Assembly: GCF_000427095.1 (NCBI RefSeq)
Contig: NC_021487.1
Span: 1,052,430 to 1,116,429 of the forward strand
DNA: 64,000 nt
Reading direction: 5' to 3'
Source of the DNA: Chthonomonas calidirosea T49
GTDB lineage: Bacteria; Armatimonadota; Chthonomonadetes; Chthonomonadales; Chthonomonadaceae
Position 1 is the first letter of the stretch, and each line of letters starts with the position of its first letter. Both the position numbers and the translations under genes were made by a program. Positions 27,467 to 34,882 of the stretch are shown in pieces. The notes below the pieces were generated by a model. That model searched no databases. It worked only from the letters and a program-made list of their open reading frames with translations, and had not been told where the DNA came from.

Positions 27467-29053
27467 ATGCGGCAAAGTTTACTGCGAAGAACGCTTTATA
27501 CTTCTCTACTGATAGGCTGTACTCTCGCGGCGAAAGCGCCGCAAAACTCAAATACCGGCCCCATCGTGGATCGCTATGGCCAATATCTCCTCACCGATTG
27601 GCCGGATAAGGTCCGCTCAGATGCCGACCTGCAGGCCGCCCTTCAAAAAGAGCAGCAGCTTATGCGTACCCGCTGGCTTGCTCCGTCCCATCGAGATCCC
27701 TTCGGCGGCGAAACCGACCTTGGTTGGCATGATAAAGCGACAGGCTTCTATAGGGTCGAACGACATAACGGTAAATGGTGGCTTATTACCCCTCAGGGAA
27801 ACCCCTGCTTCTACACAGGCGTCTGCAATGTGCCCGCCCTCTTTAACGGCACGCCCATCACCGGCCGAGAGAGCCTTTTTGAATGGCTTCCCCCAAAAAC
27901 AGGCACCTTTGCCAGCGCATGGGGAAAATCTATTTGGGATGCAACCGATCCAACCGACTACTTCTCCTTCGATACTGCCAACCTGGTTCGTAAGTTTGGA
28001 CCCGATTGGCGTTCCAAAGGTTACCAAGAGGCTCTAGAGCGATTAAAGCGTTGGGGGTTCTGCGGAATCGGCAAGTGGTCAGAGATTCTTCCTAATATTC
28101 CCTCTTGCCCGGTGCTTCATTACCAAGCACCCACTCTCGGACGCCATCCCGACATCTTCGATCCTACCGTGCAAGCCCAAATCCGTCAGTCGCTTCAACA
28201 ACAGATCGGGCCTCATCGCAACGACCCCTACATTCTCGGATGGTCTATCAACAACGAATATCAAGAGATCATCACAAACCAAGAGATACAGGAGATACTT
28301 GCTAAAGGGGCAGATGTCCCAGCCAAACGCGCTTTCGTGGACGAGGCTCTTAAAACCCGTTACCATGATAACGTCGCCGCCATGGCCACCGCATGGAAAG
28401 TGAGTCCGCCGAACCTCCAAACGCTCTATCAGATGACACCTCATCCACCGGCTGATGACCTCGAAATGCTTCGGCAGTTCTTCGCCAAAAGCTACTATGC
28501 CTTTCTCTATAACACGGTGAAACAGATAGACCCTCATCACCTCTATTTCGGTTTCTGGATCGTGCCGGGTTGGTGGCAGAACAAAAGCGATTGGAGCCTT
28601 ATTGCCCCCTACTGCGACGTCATCGGCTACGACCGCTATGGCTACACCTTTGAAGACGATCTCCTCCAGCATCTTCTGGCATCCACTCATAAGCCTGTTC
28701 TCGATGGAGAGTTCTGCTTCCCACCCTACTACAAAGGGCAAAGAGGCTTCTCCAAATGGTTCACCTCTGTGGACAACGACGCGGACGAAGCTCCTCTCTA
28801 CACAAAATGGGCGCGCGATGCCGCCTCCAATCCCTATTGCGTAGGCTTTTTCTGGTTTATGTATCGCGACGAACCGATTACCGGCAAAGGCCCCGGCCAC
28901 GGCCCTGAAAAGGTCTATGGAGAGAACTACGCGTTCGGCATCGTAGATGTTACCGACCGCCCTCGATGGGATTTAGCGACAGCCATGCACGACGCGAACG
29001 TAGAGCTGAATAAAATGCATGCCGCTGCCAAAACCTCCGTCGCCGCCCAATAG
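27467..29053 (+). CDS. GH-A clan glycoside hydrolase, GH50/agarase-like lipoprotein
   Basis: A 528-residue exported enzyme. The N-terminus LYTSLLIGC ends in a lipobox (Cys18), suggesting a lipoprotein. The segment RYGQYLLTDWPDKVRSD and the ATGFYRVERHNGKWWLITPQ stretch (91-110) resemble the N-terminal part of GH50/agarase-like proteins. In the barrel, Asn263-Glu264 in GWSINNEYQE fits the clan GH-A acid/base, and Glu415 in VLDGEFCFPPYY fits the nucleophile. The polysaccharide target cannot be read; many such proteins in non-marine bacteria are not agarases. It lies 27 bases after uvrB, probably by chance. Confidence 0.65.
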   Translation: MRQSLLRRTLYTSLLIGCTLAAKAPQNSNTGPIVDRYGQYLLTDWPDKVRSDADLQAALQKEQQLMRTRWLAPSHRDPFGGETDLGWHDKATGFYRVERHNGKWWLITPQGNPCFYTGVCNVPALFNGTPITGRESLFEWLPPKTGTFASAWGKSIWDATDPTDYFSFDTANLVRKFGPDWRSKGYQEALERLKRWGFCGIGKWSEILPNIPSCPVLHYQAPTLGRHPDIFDPTVQAQIRQSLQQQIGPHRNDPYILGWSINNEYQEIITNQEIQEILAKGADVPAKRAFVDEALKTRYHDNVAAMATAWKVSPPNLQTLYQMTPHPPADDLEMLRQFFAKSYYAFLYNTVKQIDPHHLYFGFWIVPGWWQNKSDWSLIAPYCDVIGYDRYGYTFEDDLLQHLLASTHKPVLDGEFCFPPYYKGQRGFSKWFTSVDNDADEAPLYTKWARDAASNPYCVGFFWFMYRDEPITGKGPGHGPEKVYGENYAFGIVDVTDRPRWDLATAMHDANVELNKMHAAAKTSVAAQ

Positions 29054-29065
29054 TTTCCAAGCCGC

Positions 29066-29095
29066 TTGATAGACCGTTCCCAAGTCGCGTATAAT
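29066..29095 (+). promoter_or_regulatory. Promoter giving a leaderless leuS mRNA
   Basis: TTGATA at 29066-29071, an 18-base spacer, and TATAAT at 29090-29095. The leuS ATG is at 29103, only 7 bases after the -10 box, so transcription would begin at or next to the start codon. No ribosome site is present between the box and the ATG. Confidence 0.65.
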
Positions 29096-29102
29096 AGACA
29101 CT

Positions 29103-31760
29103 ATGAGCGCAGAGAACAACAGTACCAGCCAGTACGATTTTCGAGCCATCGAGCGTAAGTGGCAGCAGCGCTGGGAAGAGGCCCAGCTTTTCCGTGTTGA
29201 GATTCGTCATGACCGCCCTAAGTTTTATGGTCTCGATATGTTTCCTTACCCGTCGGGAGCTGGCCTGAGCGTCGGGCATTGCCGCAACTACATTCCTTTG
29301 GATGTTGCTTGCCGCCTAAAAGTGCTACAGGGATACAACGTGTTACATCCTATGGGTTGGGATGCTTTTGGACAACCCGCCGAGAACGAAGCCATTAAAC
29401 GCGGCCGCAATCCAAAAGAGATGGTGCTTGAATATGCGGCTAACTACCGGCGCCAATTAAAACTCGTTGGCATCTCCTACGACTGGAGCCGAGAGATCAA
29501 CTCCAGCAGTCCAGAATACTACCGCTGGACGCAGTGGATTTTTCTGCAGCTCTATAAAAACAACTTGGCTTACCGGGCCAACGCGCCCGTCAACTGGTGC
29601 CCACAGTGCAAAACGGTGCTGGCCAATGAAGAGGTTGTAAACGGCCGCTGCTGGCGCTGCGGCAGCCTGGTGGAAAAACGCCAGGTGCCTCAGTGGTTCT
29701 TTCGCATCACCGCCTATGCCGAAAAGCTGCTAGAGGGGCTTCAACGTGTAAACTGGCCAGAAGGAGTAAAAGCGCTGCAGGCCAACTGGATCGGGCGCAG
29801 TGAAGGAGCCGAGATCGTCTTCCCTGTGGATGGGCATACGGAAACCATTGCCGTTTTCACAACACGCCCCGATACGCTATGGGGCGCAACCTTCATGGTG
29901 TTGGCACCGGAACATCCCCTTGTCGATAAGCTTACGACACCTGAATATCGCGCCCAGGTAGAAGCCTATAAAGAACGCGCACAGCGCACCTCCGACATTG
30001 ACCGACAAAACGTTGAGCGGGCGAAAACTGGGGTCTTCATTGGGTCTTACTGTATCAATCCCGTCACTGGGGAACGAATTCCTATCTACATTGCTGACTA
30101 CGTGCTCATGGGCTACGGAACAGGGGCTATCATGGCCGTTCCCGCCCACGATCAACGAGACTTCGAATTTGCGAAACGTTACGGCCTACCCATTCGCCTT
30201 GTCTACCAAATAAGCCCAGAACAGACGGCCGAATCTCTCACCGAAGCCGTGCCCGAGGGCGGTACCATGGTGAATACAGGGCTGTTCGACGGCCTACCCA
30301 ATAACAAAGAGACTATCTCACGTGTCATCTCCTATCTCGAAGAGAAAGGCATTGGCCGTGGCGTGGTAACCTATCGGCTTCGCGACTGGCTGATCTCACG
30401 TCAACGCTACTGGGGCGCTCCTATCCCCATCATCCACTGTCCCACTTGCGGGGAGGTGCCCGTGCCCGAGGACCAGCTTCCCGTGTTGTTGCCCCCGGTG
30501 GAGCGCTACGAGCCGACTGGCACCGGTGAATCGCCGCTGGCGGGCATACCGGAATTTGTCCATACCACCTGCCCGCGCTGTAACGGGCCTGCTCGCCGCG
30601 AAACCGATACCATGGGCGGCTCCGCCTGCTCTTCCTGGTACTATCTGCGCTTTGCTGACCCCCATAACAATAGAGAGGCCTTTAGTCAAGAAGCCGTGCG
30701 CTACTGGCTGCCCGTTGATCTCTACGCCGGCGGTGCAGAACACGCCGTGGGCCACCTCCTCTACGCCCGTTTCTGGACGAAAGCGCTCCACGATATGGGC
30801 TACCTGCACTTCGATGAGCCGTTCCTTACCTATCGTAACCAAGGAGCCGTACTGGCTTACACTCCTGGGCGAGAGGTGGGAAAGGAGGAAAACGGCGAGG
30901 AAGAAGAGCTCGGCGCCGATGAACCGATTGAGAACTGGAAGGTTCTCAAGCCAGAAGAGCGAGAGACGATTCCGCCCGAAAAGTGGGTCTGGCGCTGGGT
31001 GCGTATGAGCAAGAGCAAGGGAAATGTGGTCACTCCCGACGAGATGGCGGAACGCTATGGGAGCGATAGCTTGCGTCTTTTCCTGCTTTTTGTGGCCCCC
31101 TATGAGGAGAACGTACAGTGGTCTGATAAGGGTATGGAGGGCGCCCATCGATTTGTCAATCGCATTTGGCGCATTTGGCACGAACTCCGTCCCCACTATC
31201 GTGCCGACTGGCGTGAACATATGCCGCCACTCAGCGAGTTGTCTCCCACCGATCGCGCTCTGCGCCGAAAACTGCACCAGACGATTCGAAAGGTCGAAAC
31301 CGATATCGAGCACTTTCGTTTTAACACGGCAGTGGCGGCTCTCATGGAGTACACCAATGAGCTTTCCGCCTACCGTAATGCGGTAGCTAACCGAGAGCCA
31401 ACACCGGTGCAGGCCTGTCTTATATCGGAGGCCCTAGAGACCCTGCCGATCCTCTTTTCTCCCATCACCCCTCACTTGGCCGATGAGTGGTGGGAACGCT
31501 TGGGTAAAGAGGGGTTCACCTTCAACCAGTGCTGGCCTAAATACGACCCGGAAGTCGCCAAAGAAGAGGAGATCACCGTGGTGGTGCAGATCAACGGAAA
31601 GATTCGTGACAAGCTACAGGTTTCTCCAGAAACCCCTTCCGACGAGCTAGAGCGCCTTGCTCTTGCCTCTGGCCGCGTGCAGACCGAACTACAGGGACGC
31701 GTTCCTCAGAAAATCATCGTGGTACCGCAAAAGCTCGTCAACATCGTGGTAAGCAAATAG
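29103..31760 (+). CDS. leuS: Leucyl-tRNA synthetase
   Basis: Charges tRNA-Leu. The 885-residue class Ia enzyme has the HIGH-like motif in FPYPSGAGLSVGHCRNYIP (residues about 40-60), a zinc-finger-like CPQC...CWRCG insertion at about 167-185, the editing domain with TTRPDTLWGATFMVLAPEH and GTGAIMAVPAHD, WGAPIPIIHCPTCG, the KMSKS motif as RMSKSKGNVV at about 635, and a C-terminal VVVQINGKIRDK domain. Length and order match bacterial LeuRS. The ATG fits a leaderless start (promoter just upstream). A leucine tRNA gene lies about 850 bases downstream on the other strand. Confidence 0.97.
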   Translation: MSAENNSTSQYDFRAIERKWQQRWEEAQLFRVEIRHDRPKFYGLDMFPYPSGAGLSVGHCRNYIPLDVACRLKVLQGYNVLHPMGWDAFGQPAENEAIKRGRNPKEMVLEYAANYRRQLKLVGISYDWSREINSSSPEYYRWTQWIFLQLYKNNLAYRANAPVNWCPQCKTVLANEEVVNGRCWRCGSLVEKRQVPQWFFRITAYAEKLLEGLQRVNWPEGVKALQANWIGRSEGAEIVFPVDGHTETIAVFTTRPDTLWGATFMVLAPEHPLVDKLTTPEYRAQVEAYKERAQRTSDIDRQNVERAKTGVFIGSYCINPVTGERIPIYIADYVLMGYGTGAIMAVPAHDQRDFEFAKRYGLPIRLVYQISPEQTAESLTEAVPEGGTMVNTGLFDGLPNNKETISRVISYLEEKGIGRGVVTYRLRDWLISRQRYWGAPIPIIHCPTCGEVPVPEDQLPVLLPPVERYEPTGTGESPLAGIPEFVHTTCPRCNGPARRETDTMGGSACSSWYYLRFADPHNNREAFSQEAVRYWLPVDLYAGGAEHAVGHLLYARFWTKALHDMGYLHFDEPFLTYRNQGAVLAYTPGREVGKEENGEEEELGADEPIENWKVLKPEERETIPPEKWVWRWVRMSKSKGNVVTPDEMAERYGSDSLRLFLLFVAPYEENVQWSDKGMEGAHRFVNRIWRIWHELRPHYRADWREHMPPLSELSPTDRALRRKLHQTIRKVETDIEHFRFNTAVAALMEYTNELSAYRNAVANREPTPVQACLISEALETLPILFSPITPHLADEWWERLGKEGFTFNQCWPKYDPEVAKEEEITVVVQINGKIRDKLQVSPETPSDELERLALASGRVQTELQGRVPQKIIVVPQKLVNIVVSK

Positions 31761-31780
31761 AGACTAGGAGATAGGCCCTC

Positions 31781-32554
31781 TTAGGAAACTTTCTGCACCA
31801 TGATGCTGCCTTCGAGAACCTCAAAGCCATCCAAAGAGCCGTAGTTGGCCAGCACCCAAGCGCGCAGCTCCTTCATCACGGAATCGTGAACCTCATCAGG
31901 AACGCGCCATAGGCGTGACCAAACGCGCTTCTGCAGGAAGTCAACGGTCTGTGCAATGGGGGCTTGCCACTGCCAATGCAAATGTTGGGTGTCTAGAATC
32001 TCAACGGTTCTTCCCTGCTTTTGCAACCACTGTGCAACTTCGCTTGAATGGGCTCCTTGATGTTTGGGAATCTCAAAGCGCCCTCTAAGCAGCTCATGGT
32101 AGTGATGGTGGATAGGCGAACGCCCTCCTTGTCTCCAAACAAGAAGCAAAACCCCGTTGGGCTTGAGCACGCGAAACGCCTCGCGAAGCGCTTGCTGCCA
32201 GTTTGGAATGAGATGCAGAATATGGGCCATGAGGACGACATCGAAGGCCTGATGGACTAGCCCAAGGGAGGTGAGATCGGAACGCAGAAGGCGGATAGGC
32301 AGGGAGGTAGATGCCATTTTAGAGCGCAGCTTGGCCAGCATCCGTTCGGAAATGTCTACCCCTACAACCTGCACCCCATGCAAGGCCAAAGGTAGCGCAA
32401 AGTGGCCCGTGCCCGATGCTGCATCGAGCACGAGGCTATGCATATCGAGAGAGGCGGCTTGGCAAAGGAAAGCGGCAATACGTTGGGCGGCGTCCTCAGG
32501 CAGGTAGCGACTGGCATCGTAGTCGTCGGCAACACGATCAAAGTTAATCGGCAT
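31781..32554 (-). CDS. Class I SAM-dependent methyltransferase
   Basis: A 257-residue Methyltransf_11/25-type enzyme. SAM-binding motif I is LVLDAASGTGHFALPLA at about 41-57, followed by VVGVDISERMLAKLRSK (motif II) and a motif with FDVVLMAHILHLIPNWQQALRE, then LKPNGVLLLVWRQG. The substrate (small molecule or quinone-like) cannot be inferred. It is convergent with leuS, 20 bases from the leuS stop, and next to tRNA-Leu on the same strand. It has no obvious operon partner. Confidence 0.88.
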   Translation of the reverse strand: MPINFDRVADDYDASRYLPEDAAQRIAAFLCQAASLDMHSLVLDAASGTGHFALPLALHGVQVVGVDISERMLAKLRSKMASTSLPIRLLRSDLTSLGLVHQAFDVVLMAHILHLIPNWQQALREAFRVLKPNGVLLLVWRQGGRSPIHHHYHELLRGRFEIPKHQGAHSSEVAQWLQKQGRTVEILDTQHLHWQWQAPIAQTVDFLQKRVWSRLWRVPDEVHDSVMKELRAWVLANYGSLDGFEVLEGSIMVQKVS

Positions 32555-32607
32555 AGGATCCCCAGATAAAACTCTTACCTAACACCAAGCCGCCAAACGA
32601 ACAGCAA

Positions 32608-32690
32608 TGCCCAGGAGAGGAGTCGAACCTCCAAGCCCTTTCGGGCACTGGTACCTGAAACCAGCGTGTTTACCATTTCACCACCTGGGC
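32608..32690 (-). tRNA. tRNA-Leu (anticodon CAG)
   Basis: An 83-nucleotide class II tRNA read on the minus strand. The acceptor stem GCCCAGG pairs with CCTGGGC plus discriminator A. The D-arm carries TGGTGAAATGGTAAACA. The anticodon stem CTGGT/ACCAG encloses loop TTCAGGT, giving anticodon CAG. The long variable arm TGCCCGAAAGGGCTT is typical of Leu. The T-arm is GGAGGTTCGACTCCT. The 3' CCA is not encoded. Confidence 0.97.
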
Positions 32691-32792
32691 ATAGAAAGAG
32701 CAAGACAGGTACAACCGCAGACAGTTTTAGTATAACCAGATAGGGTAAAATTTGTCAAGTGAAATATCGGTGGTTGGGAGGGCAAAGTCCGC

Positions 32793-33734
32793 TTGATTCT
32801 CACTGTAACGCTCAATCCCTGTGTGGATAAAACCTATTTGATAGAGGACTTTGCCGTCCACAAATTGAACCGGCCATCGCAAGCGCTTACGGTTGCTGGC
32901 GGCAAAGGCCTGAATGTTGCCAGAGTCTATACGCGTTTAGGGGGTCAGGCGCTTGCAACCGGTCTGCTAGGCGGATACAATGGGCATATCGTTCAAACAG
33001 CCCTTGCGGGTGAAGGCATCGCTCACGATTTCGTAGAGATCAGTAAGGAGACCCGACTCTGCATCAAAGTCGTGGATCCTCTGCGCAAAACGGAGACGGA
33101 GATCAACGAGTTAGGGCCTACGGTGTCCGCAACGGAGATGGCCCGTTTTATGGCGCATTTGGAAAGGCTGTTAACAAGCCATTCCTTTGCGATGGTGGCG
33201 TTTTGCGGAAGTTTGCCGCTCGGCATTGAAGCCAGCTGGGTAAAAACGATCTTGCGGAGGGCACAACAGGCTGGAGCCAAGACGGTACTAGATAGCAGTG
33301 GCGCAGCGCTCCGCGAAGGGATTGCAGCCAGCCCTTGGTTGGTAAAGCCGAACCGCACGGAACTGGAGGAGCTTTGGGAGCATCCGATATCGAGTGTGGA
33401 AACGGCCCGATGTGCCGCTACGGCGCTGCGGGAGAATTACGGGGTGGAAGTGTTTTTGTGCACGTTGGGAGCAGAGGGCGCGCTCTGGATTGCGGAGAAG
33501 GAGGCCTACCACGTGCATGCCCCGCGCGTGAACGTGATGAGTGCGGTAGCTTCCGGCGACAGCTTTTTAGCGGGCTTGCTATTGGCCATAGAGAAAGGCG
33601 ATTCTGTAGAGAACGCGTTACGCCTGGCTGCGGGAGCAGGCGCTGCCAACGCCGAGGTTTTAGGTGCTGGCTTCTGCGAGGTGGACATCGTGCAGAAACG
33701 TGCCGAACAGGCGCAGGTTTCGCGGCTAGCGTAG
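32793..33734 (+). CDS. PfkB-family sugar kinase (1-phosphofructokinase / tagatose-6-P kinase type)
   Basis: A 313-residue ribokinase-fold kinase of the FruK/LacC subgroup, phosphorylating a hexose phosphate. It starts with ILTVTLNPCVDKTYLIEDF, typical of the subgroup, then VAGGKGLNVARVYTRLGG (PfkB signature 1). The C-terminal signature is seen in VMSAVASGDSFLAGLLLAIE with the catalytic Asp of A-x-GD. The start is a TTG with GGGAGGG ten bases upstream. Substrate is uncertain: no PTS or fructose genes are adjacent. It is 17 bases before the TatA-like gene, so it may lead the operon running to 38140. Confidence 0.82.
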   Translation: MILTVTLNPCVDKTYLIEDFAVHKLNRPSQALTVAGGKGLNVARVYTRLGGQALATGLLGGYNGHIVQTALAGEGIAHDFVEISKETRLCIKVVDPLRKTETEINELGPTVSATEMARFMAHLERLLTSHSFAMVAFCGSLPLGIEASWVKTILRRAQQAGAKTVLDSSGAALREGIAASPWLVKPNRTELEELWEHPISSVETARCAATALRENYGVEVFLCTLGAEGALWIAEKEAYHVHAPRVNVMSAVASGDSFLAGLLLAIEKGDSVENALRLAAGAGAANAEVLGAGFCEVDIVQKRAEQAQVSRLA

Positions 33735-33751
33735 TGGGGAGATAAGGAAAG

Positions 33752-34225
33752 ATGCTTGCATTTCTAGATAGTCCGGTACAGCTCATCGCTGTTGCGGTTG
33801 TGCTGCTGATCGTTTTCGGGCCAAACAAGTTGCCGGAAATATTGGGGCAGCTCGGAAAGGCCATGCGGGAGTTTCGACGCTATACCTCCGAGCTCAGCAA
33901 TACATTGAACACAAGCTACTACGACAGCTCTTACCAACCAACACGGTACGATAGCTACGGCAACCCCATTGCAGATCAGCAGAATACTAACAATGGCTAT
34001 TCTAATTCCTCGTATCGGCCACCGTACGACGGAGTGAACATGTATACGGCCTACAGCAACGTAAACGAGGGGCCAAAGGGTGACGCCGCCGCGCCCGCAC
34101 TGGCCCCGACCGAAGAGGAGAACGGCTCTCAAGGGATCACGGAAGGCACCCTAGGTACCGCGTTTCAGGAGAGTCCTCCCGTTGCGATTCGGCCGGCGGA
34201 AGGAACGGTTCCACGCAAGGAGTAG
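33752..34225 (+). CDS. TatA/TatB-like protein with Tyr/Asn-rich tail
   Basis: A 157-residue Sec-independent translocase component of TatA/B type. One N-terminal helix (residues about 8-22) is followed by FGPNKLPEILGQLGKAMREF, the hinge and amphipathic helix of the family. Unusually, the remaining 110 residues form a low-complexity tail very rich in Tyr, Ser, Asn and Pro (for example SSYQPTRYDSYGNP), then acidic. Normal TatA tails are shorter and charged. AAGGAAAG precedes the ATG. It is followed 79 bases later by a second TatA gene. It may act as TatB, but length alone does not decide. Confidence 0.85.
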   Translation: MLAFLDSPVQLIAVAVVLLIVFGPNKLPEILGQLGKAMREFRRYTSELSNTLNTSYYDSSYQPTRYDSYGNPIADQQNTNNGYSNSSYRPPYDGVNMYTAYSNVNEGPKGDAAAPALAPTEEENGSQGITEGTLGTAFQESPPVAIRPAEGTVPRKE

Positions 34226-34304
34226 ATTCGGGTTTATGGCGGAAATGTGCCAAAATTCCGTAAGTGAAATAGGCTAAGAACGTTGTAAAGAGGGGAATAG
34301 AAAG

Positions 34305-34541
34305 ATGATTGCTAATATTTTCACAAACGACTGGGGATGGCTTGTCGTCCTCGTGGTTCTTTTAGTGCTCTTTGGAGGCTCCCGCATCCCAGAGCTGATG
34401 CGGAACCTGGGCAGAGGCAAGCGCGAGTTCGAGAAGGGCCTGCGCGGTGAAGACGAGGACGATGAGCTGCGTCGAGAGCGCGAGCGCGAAGCGGAGATCC
34501 GACGCCGTGTTGAAGAGGAGATGAGACGAGAAGGGCGTTAA
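34305..34541 (+). CDS. tatA: TatA twin-arginine translocase subunit
   Basis: A 78-residue TatA. The N-terminal helix (WGWLVVLVVLLVLFGGSRIP) is followed by ELMRNLGRGKREFEKGLRG, the amphipathic helix, and a highly charged Glu/Arg tail. TatA oligomers form the pore for folded proteins with RR signals; the two CRTAC1 proteins upstream carry such signals. It is the second of two tandem TatA-type genes and precedes secG by 51 bases. tatC is not in the window. Confidence 0.92.
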   Translation: MIANIFTNDWGWLVVLVVLLVLFGGSRIPELMRNLGRGKREFEKGLRGEDEDDELRREREREAEIRRRVEEEMRREGR

Positions 34542-34592
34542 AGGCCCTTCCAAAAACCGCTGAAGCCTACATAGGAGATAGAAAAAGAGAAT

Positions 34593-34829
34593 ATGAAGAT
34601 CATACATGGTTTGTTGGGCGTGCTTATCTTTTTGCTTTCTGTTGCTCTCATCTACGTCATCACCATTCAGGAGAGCAAAATTGACGGGCTGCAGGGGCAA
34701 ATCGGATCGGCCTCTGTCTCGACCTTCAAAGGGAAAGCGGGCAAAGAGGAGTTACTGAACTCGATAACAGCGCGACTGGCAGCGGTCTTATGCGTCTGCC
34801 TGCTGTTGTATGCCATACTCGGAAGCTAG
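34593..34829 (+). CDS. secG: Preprotein translocase subunit SecG
   Basis: A 78-residue SecG, the small partner of SecYE in the Sec channel. It has two hydrophobic helices (about 5-25 and 58-76) flanking the conserved cytoplasmic loop with QESKIDGLQGQIG and FKGKAGKEELL. The order and length match the family. It has an AGGAGA ribosome site. Its position between Tat genes and a cell-wall synthesis fusion groups export and envelope functions in one probable transcription unit (gaps 51-79 bases). Confidence 0.9.
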   Translation: MKIIHGLLGVLIFLLSVALIYVITIQESKIDGLQGQIGSASVSTFKGKAGKEELLNSITARLAAVLCVCLLLYAILGS

Positions 34830-34882
34830 CGCAAAGCAACACGCTAGACGTCGCGTAGGAGGCTCCATAGGAAACGTTATAC

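Noticed and set aside
30396..31313. Minus-strand open frame of 305 codons
   Set aside because: Antisense to leuS across its KMSKS region; no family signal.
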